This document shows, in pieces, positions 7,138-10,860 of a stretch of 10,860 nt of DNA; the stretch's first letter is position 1, and each line of letters begins with the position of its first letter. The position numbers and the translations under genes were made by a program. A model generated the notes under the pieces. The model saw only the letters and a list, made by a program, of their open reading frames with translations, did not search any database and was not told the DNA's origin. Origin of the DNA: Lentisphaeria bacterium (GTDB lineage: Bacteria; Verrucomicrobiota; Lentisphaeria; Oligosphaerales; PUNB01); NCBI GenBank assembly GCA_007133055.1, contig SLNM01000028.1, forward strand, positions 1 to 10,860. The letters are read 5' to 3'.

Positions 7138-8493
7138 ATGCGAGCAATATGTTTCGATCCGGTTACCGGCGCCAGCGGCGATATGATTCTGGCCGCTCTT
7201 CTCGATCTCGGCGCCGACCAGGAATATGTGGTTGAAAAACTGCTCACTACCGGACTACAGGACTTCGAGCTGGATTTTCAACGTAAAACCGGCGGCGACT
7301 CGATTGTCTGCGGATATTGCGAAGTGCGCAATCTCGCAAACAACACAACTCCCGAACAAGTTCATGAGCACGATGCCAAGCCTGACCACGAACACACCCA
7401 CCAGCATGACCAGACACACGGACGTGACCACGAGCACAGCCATCAACACTCCGACCAGCTCGGACTGCCAACGGATTCACACCATCGGCATGAGCACCAC
7501 AGCCAGCCCCATCATCATCATCGACGATTGCGAGATATCCTGCAACTGATCGAGAACGGAGAATTCCCGGAACGCGCCAAGGAACGGGCGGCGGCAGTCT
7601 TTCGCCGACTGGCCGAGGCCGAGGGCGCGGTTCATGGCATCCCCCCGAAAGATGTCCACTTCCACGAAGTCGGCGCAGTCGACAGCATTGTCGACATTGT
7701 CGGGGTCTGTTTGGCGCTCGAGCAACTCGACATCGAGCGCGTCTATGTAGCGGACTTGAAGATCGGCCATGGAGTCGTGCATTGCGAACACGGCGTCATG
7801 CCGGTGCCCGCCCCCGCCACCGCCAAGTTGATCGAAGGAGCCGAAGTCACGCGACTGCCGATCGAGGCGGAATTAACCACACCGACCGGCGCCGCCTTGC
7901 TGACCACACTTTCCGACGGAGGCTGGAGCCAGTTGCAATGCCGTATCTTGAAAGTCGGAACCGGACACGGCCGACGCCAACTTGCCGAGCGCCCGAACAT
8001 CCTGCGAGCCTACCTGGTGGAAACCCCGCCGGCCATGGAAATCATTGACGTGATCGAATGCGACCTCGACGACCAGACGGCGGAAATGACCGCCATGCTC
8101 GCCGACCGCCTCCGTGAACTGGGCGCGCTCGACGTAGTCTGCCTGCCCGCTCTGATGAAGAAGGGCCGACCAGGAAACAGACTTTCGGTGCTCGCCCCGG
8201 CCGGACTCAGCGACGAACTGGTCAGCGAAATCCTGGGACAGTCCAGCAGCCTAGGCGTTCGAGCCTGGCCGGTGCGCAGAACCGTGCTGCCGCGACAGTC
8301 GATAACCGTAAACACACCATGGGGCGAAGTTCAGGCCAAGCAAGTCGAACGAACCACCGGCATCGAAATCGTGCCCGAAGCCGATAGCTGCCGTGAACTC
8401 GCCGACAGCCTTGGCCTGCCGCCGCGCCGAATTGCCGACCAAGCCCGCCGCTGGGAGGACACGGGCGATGCCCAGCTCACACCACCCGAATAA
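7138..8493 (+). CDS. larC: Nickel-pincer cofactor biosynthesis protein LarC (pyridinium bisthiocarboxylate nickel insertase)
   Basis: 451 residues. LarC is a CTP-dependent cyclometallase that inserts nickel into pyridinium-3,5-bisthiocarboxylate mononucleotide, giving the cofactor of lactate racemase (LarA) and related racemases/epimerases. Family marks: CFDPVTGASGDMILAALLDLG (residues 5-25, the DUF111 start), VHFHEVGAVDSIVDIVG (173-189), HGVMPVPAPAT (218-228), ELTTPTGAA (245-253), and the C-terminal part with ECDLDDQTAEMTAML and LPALMKKGRPGNRL. The N- and C-terminal parts (LarC1/LarC2) are one continuous frame, unlike Lactobacillus plantarum, where they are joined by ribosomal frameshifting. 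Residues 76-128 hold 20 histidines (many HxH pairs and an HHHH), a variable metal-binding stretch probably storing or delivering Ni2+. larA, larB and larE are not in the window. AAGGA lies 8 nt before the ATG. Confidence 0.95.
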   Translation: MRAICFDPVTGASGDMILAALLDLGADQEYVVEKLLTTGLQDFELDFQRKTGGDSIVCGYCEVRNLANNTTPEQVHEHDAKPDHEHTHQHDQTHGRDHEHSHQHSDQLGLPTDSHHRHEHHSQPHHHHRRLRDILQLIENGEFPERAKERAAAVFRRLAEAEGAVHGIPPKDVHFHEVGAVDSIVDIVGVCLALEQLDIERVYVADLKIGHGVVHCEHGVMPVPAPATAKLIEGAEVTRLPIEAELTTPTGAALLTTLSDGGWSQLQCRILKVGTGHGRRQLAERPNILRAYLVETPPAMEIIDVIECDLDDQTAEMTAMLADRLRELGALDVVCLPALMKKGRPGNRLSVLAPAGLSDELVSEILGQSSSLGVRAWPVRRTVLPRQSITVNTPWGEVQAKQVERTTGIEIVPEADSCRELADSLGLPPRRIADQARRWEDTGDAQLTPPE

Positions 8494-8496
8494 TTC

Positions 8497-8598
8497 ATGA
8501 GCTATCCACTGCGAGTCGCCATTGCCCGCAATCTCAACAACTTGCAACCGACACCGATCATTGCCGTTGTTCTACCGTATAAGTGCAGTGCAATTTGA
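8497..8598 (+). pseudogene. Short ORF after larC, probably the truncated start of a lost gene
   Basis: A 33-codon ORF starts 3 nt after the larC stop. Its first ~27 codons (MSYPLRVAIARNLNNL...) have the GC-rich codon style of the upstream genes; the last few codons and everything after ~8580 are AT-richer and non-coding in appearance. I do not recognise the protein. The position directly behind larC and the abrupt end suggest the next operon gene was cut by an insertion or deletion. It could instead be a chance ORF, as there is no clear ribosome site apart from coupling to larC. Confidence 0.35.
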
Positions 8599-9019
8599 AC
8601 AATATCGACAAAACTTTTCAATTATTTATCTGGAGATGAGATGAGAAAAGCCGTTGCCATGCAATTAAGGCACAGGAGAGGCAAATGAGTTATTTGACTC
8701 TGACGAAGGACAATAGACATAGGCGCCTGCATGGATAGCCGGTTCGACAAGCTCGTGGGCAAGCATTGAGCAAGTAATGGTGCAGAGACAACGGGATCGA
8801 AATTTAGGTCAACCAGGCCTTGGAGGTTATCGAAAATCGCTGGCGCTATTTTCTCTGCCTCAAGGCGGATGTTCGGTCAATGACTATGACACTGAAAGAA
8901 ACACTCTGGGCGAACCACCAATATGATATTCTCGTAAGTATTATTCACCACCTTGCATATTGGCGGTGTTCTCATGAAGCATACGACAAAAGCGGACATC
9001 TGCGGAGCCGTTTCAAAAG

Positions 9020-9076
9020 ATGATGCAAATTGGTCCAACGGTGGATGAGGAGCATAAAGAGTTTAAGAATCTTTAA
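9020..9076 (+). pseudogene. Possible hemerythrin-like gene remnant
   Basis: The frame reads MMQIGPTVDEEHKEFKNL then stop. VDEEHKEF resembles the first metal-ligand helix motif of bacterial hemerythrins (usually [VI]DxxHK near residue 20). After the TAA the same frame continues with a helix-like stretch (IKSILALVKSLKS), as if one stop interrupted a coding sequence. No further iron-ligand histidines of the hemerythrin pattern are evident, so this is at best a decayed fragment and may be chance. Confidence 0.15.
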
Positions 9077-9095
9077 ATAAAAAGCATCCTCGCAC

Positions 9096-9124
9096 TTGTT
9101 AAGTCATTGAAATCTAGGTATATT
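9096..9124 (+). promoter_or_regulatory. Candidate sigma70-type promoter for hsdMS
   Basis: TTGTTA (9096-9101, 4/6 match to TTGACA) and TATATT (9119-9124, 5/6 match to TATAAT) are 17 bp apart in an AT-rich stretch. The predicted start near 9131 leaves a leader of about 130 nt before hsdM. Placement relative to the tandem repeat suggests an operator, but no regulator gene is visible. Confidence 0.35.
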
Positions 9125-9147
9125 AAACTAATATTTAAACTAATATT
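9124..9147 (+). repeat. Perfect 12-bp tandem direct repeat, two copies
   Basis: TAAACTAATATT occurs twice in a row, at 9124-9135 and 9136-9147, with no mismatch. It starts at the last base of the candidate -10 box and covers the expected transcription start, about 110 bp before hsdM. It may be an operator for a repressor, or simple slippage in AT-rich DNA. Confidence 0.9.
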
Positions 9148-9246
9148 ATCCCGACAACCCCATCGAAAAAAATATAGGCCAACTCAACAATCACTTCTTG
9201 ACCCAAAAAATGAGAACTCTGGGGCACGAATCCAGCGCAAGAATCG

Positions 9247-9252
9247 AAAGGA
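9247..9252 (+). promoter_or_regulatory. Ribosome binding site of hsdM
   Basis: AAAGGA lies 6 nt before the ATG at 9259 and fixes that start; the next in-frame sequence is already the conserved N-terminal helical domain. Confidence 0.75.
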
Positions 9253-9258
9253 CTGCGA

Positions 9259-10836
9259 ATGGCAAAGAGGAAGACGGCGAAGAAGGACAATAAGAGCTTC
9301 GAGGAGACCCTATGGGATTCGGCCAACAAGCTGCGCGGTTCGGTGGAGCCCGCGGAATACAAGCATGTGGTGCTGAGCCTGATCTTTCTGAAGTTTGCTT
9401 CGGACAAGTTCCGGGAGCGGCGGCAGGAGATCATTGATGAGGGCAAGGAGAAGTTCGTGGACATGGTGGAGTTCTACACCATGAAAAATGTCTTCTATCT
9501 GGCCGGGGAATCGCGTTGGTCATACATCCAGGCGAACGCGAAGCAGGATGATCTGGCCCTGAAGATCGACACGGCCCTGCACACGATCGAGAGGAACAAC
9601 AAGTCGCTGGCCGGGGCGCTGCCGGACAACTACTTCTCTCGCCTCGACCTCGACCGGAGCAAGCTGGCGGCGCTGATCGACACGATCAGCAACATCAACA
9701 CGCTGGCCGACAAGTCGCAAGACGTCGTGGGCCGGGTGTACGAGTATTTCCTGAGCAAGTTCGCACTGGCCGAGGGCAAGGGCAAGGGCGAGTTCTATAC
9801 GCCCAAGAGCATCGTCAATCTGATTGCCGAGTTGATCGAGCCGTATAAGGGCAAAATCTATGACCCCTGCTGCGGGTCCGGTGGCATGTTCGTGCAGTCC
9901 GTGAAGTTCGTCGAGAGCCACCGGGGCAACACGAAGAATGTGTCCATCTACGGACAGGAGGGCACGACCACGACCCTGAAGCTGGCCAAGATGAATCTCG
10001 CCATTCGCGGCATCTCGGCCAACCTGGGAATGAAGGCGGATGACACCTTCGGCAGCGACCAGCACCCGAATCTCAAGGCCGACTTCATCATGGCGAACCC
10101 GCCTTTCAATCTGAAGGGCTGGAGGGCCTCGGATGAGTTGATTGATGATCCGCGATGGGCGGGCTACGAAGTGCCGCCGACGGGGAATGCGAACTACGGC
10201 TGGATTTTGCACATGGTTTCCAAGCTGTCCGTTAACGGCGTTGCCGGGTTCATTCTTGCCAATGGCGCACTCTCCGGCGACGGCCAGGAGAAGGCGATTC
10301 GCAAAAAACTGATCGAAAACAGGCTCGTCGAGGCGGTCCTGCTGTTACCTCGCAGCATGTTCTACACGACGGACATCAGCGTGACGATGTGGATCATCAA
10401 CAAGAACCGCAAAGCGCATACGGTGAAGCATGGCGACCTGACCCGGATCTACCGTGAGCGCGAAGACGAGATACTGTTCATGGATCTACGGCAGTGGGGC
10501 GAGCCGTTCGAGAAAAAGTTCATCCAGTTTTCGGATGAAGATCGCGCCAAGATCACCGCGACATTCCACACGTGGCAGGAGGAGCGCGCCGCCACCGAAT
10601 ATGAGGACGTGCCGGAGTATTGCTACTCGGCGAGCATTGACGAGGTTCGGGCCAAGGACTACTCCCTGGTGCCGAGCAAATACATCGCTTTCGTGAACCG
10701 GGATGAGAACATCGACTTCGACGAAAAGATGGCAACCCTTCAGGGCGAGTTCGCGGAATTGTTGAAGGCCGAAGCTGAATCGAAGGCTGAACTGCTTGAT
10801 GTATTCAAGGAATTGGGCTATGCGATCGACCTATAA
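9259..10836 (+). CDS. hsdM: Type I restriction-modification system DNA methyltransferase subunit
   Basis: 525 residues, complete. HsdM with HsdS forms the adenine-N6 methyltransferase core (M2S1) that marks host DNA; adding HsdR gives the restriction complex. Residues ~13-150 are the HsdM N-terminal helical domain (FEETLWDSANKLRGSVEPAE, LSLIFLKFASDKF). The methyltransferase fold follows: GEFYTP (177-182), SAM-binding motif I DPCCGSGGM (202-210), YGQE (231-234), catalytic motif IV NPPF (280-283), then NYGWILHM and GVAGFILANGALSGDGQE. The C-terminal part (~430-525) ends in a helical tail expected to contact HsdS. All key residues are intact, so it should be active. Codon style (frequent AAG, GAG, CTG) differs from the upstream genes, consistent with acquisition. 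It overlaps hsdS by 17 bp. No hsdR is in the window; it may lie downstream. Confidence 0.97.
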   Translation: MAKRKTAKKDNKSFEETLWDSANKLRGSVEPAEYKHVVLSLIFLKFASDKFRERRQEIIDEGKEKFVDMVEFYTMKNVFYLAGESRWSYIQANAKQDDLALKIDTALHTIERNNKSLAGALPDNYFSRLDLDRSKLAALIDTISNINTLADKSQDVVGRVYEYFLSKFALAEGKGKGEFYTPKSIVNLIAELIEPYKGKIYDPCCGSGGMFVQSVKFVESHRGNTKNVSIYGQEGTTTTLKLAKMNLAIRGISANLGMKADDTFGSDQHPNLKADFIMANPPFNLKGWRASDELIDDPRWAGYEVPPTGNANYGWILHMVSKLSVNGVAGFILANGALSGDGQEKAIRKKLIENRLVEAVLLLPRSMFYTTDISVTMWIINKNRKAHTVKHGDLTRIYREREDEILFMDLRQWGEPFEKKFIQFSDEDRAKITATFHTWQEERAATEYEDVPEYCYSASIDEVRAKDYSLVPSKYIAFVNRDENIDFDEKMATLQGEFAELLKAEAESKAELLDVFKELGYAIDL

Positions 10837-10860
10837 GAAACTCGGTCCCTATATCCGGGA
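10820..10860 (+). CDS. hsdS: Start of Type I restriction-modification specificity subunit (partial, runs off the window)
   Basis: The first 13 codons read MRSTYKKLGPYIR, the familiar opening of HsdS proteins (YKKLGxYI), just before the first target recognition domain. HsdS reads the bipartite DNA target and binds HsdM. The ATG lies inside hsdM in the +1 frame with a 17-bp overlap, the usual coupled arrangement of hsdM and hsdS. The rest, including both recognition domains, is outside the window, so the target sequence cannot be guessed. Confidence 0.8.
   Translation, partial: MRSTYKKLGPYIR

Larger units (their letters stand above)
8599..9258. other. AT-rich, mostly non-coding stretch between larC and hsdM
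   Basis: About 660 bp with no gene I can support. It holds only short ORFs with no recognisable domain: a 67-codon frame from a TTG at 8820, a 49-codon frame at 8777-8926, and two tiny overlapping frames at 8641-8688 and 8685-8738. A faint hemerythrin-like fragment lies at 9020-9076, and a promoter and tandem repeat at 9096-9147. I see no tRNA, transposase, CRISPR repeat or terminator hairpin. The composition change from the upstream genes suggests foreign or decayed DNA at an island edge. Confidence 0.5.

Noticed and set aside
7363..7521. His-rich repetitive DNA in larC considered as a microsatellite or CRISPR-like array
   Set aside because: The CAC/CAT-rich units are irregular and encode the His-rich loop common in LarC proteins; there are no constant repeats with spacers.
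8641..8738. Two tiny ORFs overlapping by ATGA (15 and 17 codons) with purine-rich ribosome-like sites
   Set aside because: They are too short, with no leader-peptide features such as codon runs or an attenuator hairpin, and no similarity I recognise.
8820..9023. 67-codon ORF starting with TTG
   Set aside because: It has no ATG or ribosome site, no recognisable domain, and overlaps other short frames; kept only as part of the non-coding stretch description.
8974..9048. 24-codon ORF whose start (TTKADICGAVSK) recalls HU/IHF proteins
   Set aside because: The likeness covers about ten residues and then ends; too short to support a remnant call.
9520..10212. 230-codon ORF on the minus strand opposite hsdM
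   Set aside because: It mirrors the conserved methyltransferase domain and has no domain of its own.

Overview
The window looks like a chromosome segment of a Gram-negative bacterium. An apolipoprotein N-acyltransferase (lnt) and a beta-barrel porin with a signal peptide both imply an outer membrane. The partial first gene resembles the isopropylmalate/homocitrate synthase and Re-citrate synthase group, and LarC makes a nickel cofactor; both would suit an anaerobic or fermentative life. The porin with an N-terminal coiled coil, together with an L-fucose isomerase, recalls PVC-type bacteria (Lentisphaerota, Kiritimatiellota, Verrucomicrobiota) or Desulfobacterota-like lineages. This placement is a guess; no rRNA or tRNA is visible to settle it.

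Region 1 (1-8493) carries six genes, all on the + strand and tightly packed: (i) the 3' end of an enzyme-like protein fused to a Cache sensor domain; (ii) a soluble receiver-histidine kinase hybrid overlapping it by 23 bp; (iii) lnt, 14 bp later; (iv) L-fucose isomerase (fucI), 31 bp later; (v) an outer-membrane porin, 18 bp later; (vi) after a 110-bp gap, larC. The first five are spaced like one transcription unit. They mix metabolite sensing, envelope lipoprotein maturation, deoxysugar use and outer-membrane permeability. Fucose breakdown gives lactaldehyde and lactate, and LarC serves lactate racemase-type enzymes, so fucI and larC may be linked metabolically; that link is inference.

Region 2 (8494-9258) is about 765 bp of mostly non-coding, visibly more AT-rich DNA. 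It begins with a 33-codon ORF, 3 nt after larC, that looks like a gene start cut off near position 8580. The rest holds short gene fragments, one with a faint hemerythrin-like motif, and a candidate promoter whose -10/start region overlaps a perfect 12-bp tandem repeat.

Region 3 (9259-10860) is the start of a Type I restriction-modification locus: a complete hsdM, then the first 13 codons of hsdS, overlapping by 17 bp and running off the window. With the composition change and the truncated ORF before it, this looks like the left edge of an acquired defence island. I did not see convincing evidence of a wholly new system. The most unusual items are the enzyme-Cache fusion coupled to a sensor kinase and the repeat-overlapped promoter before hsdM.
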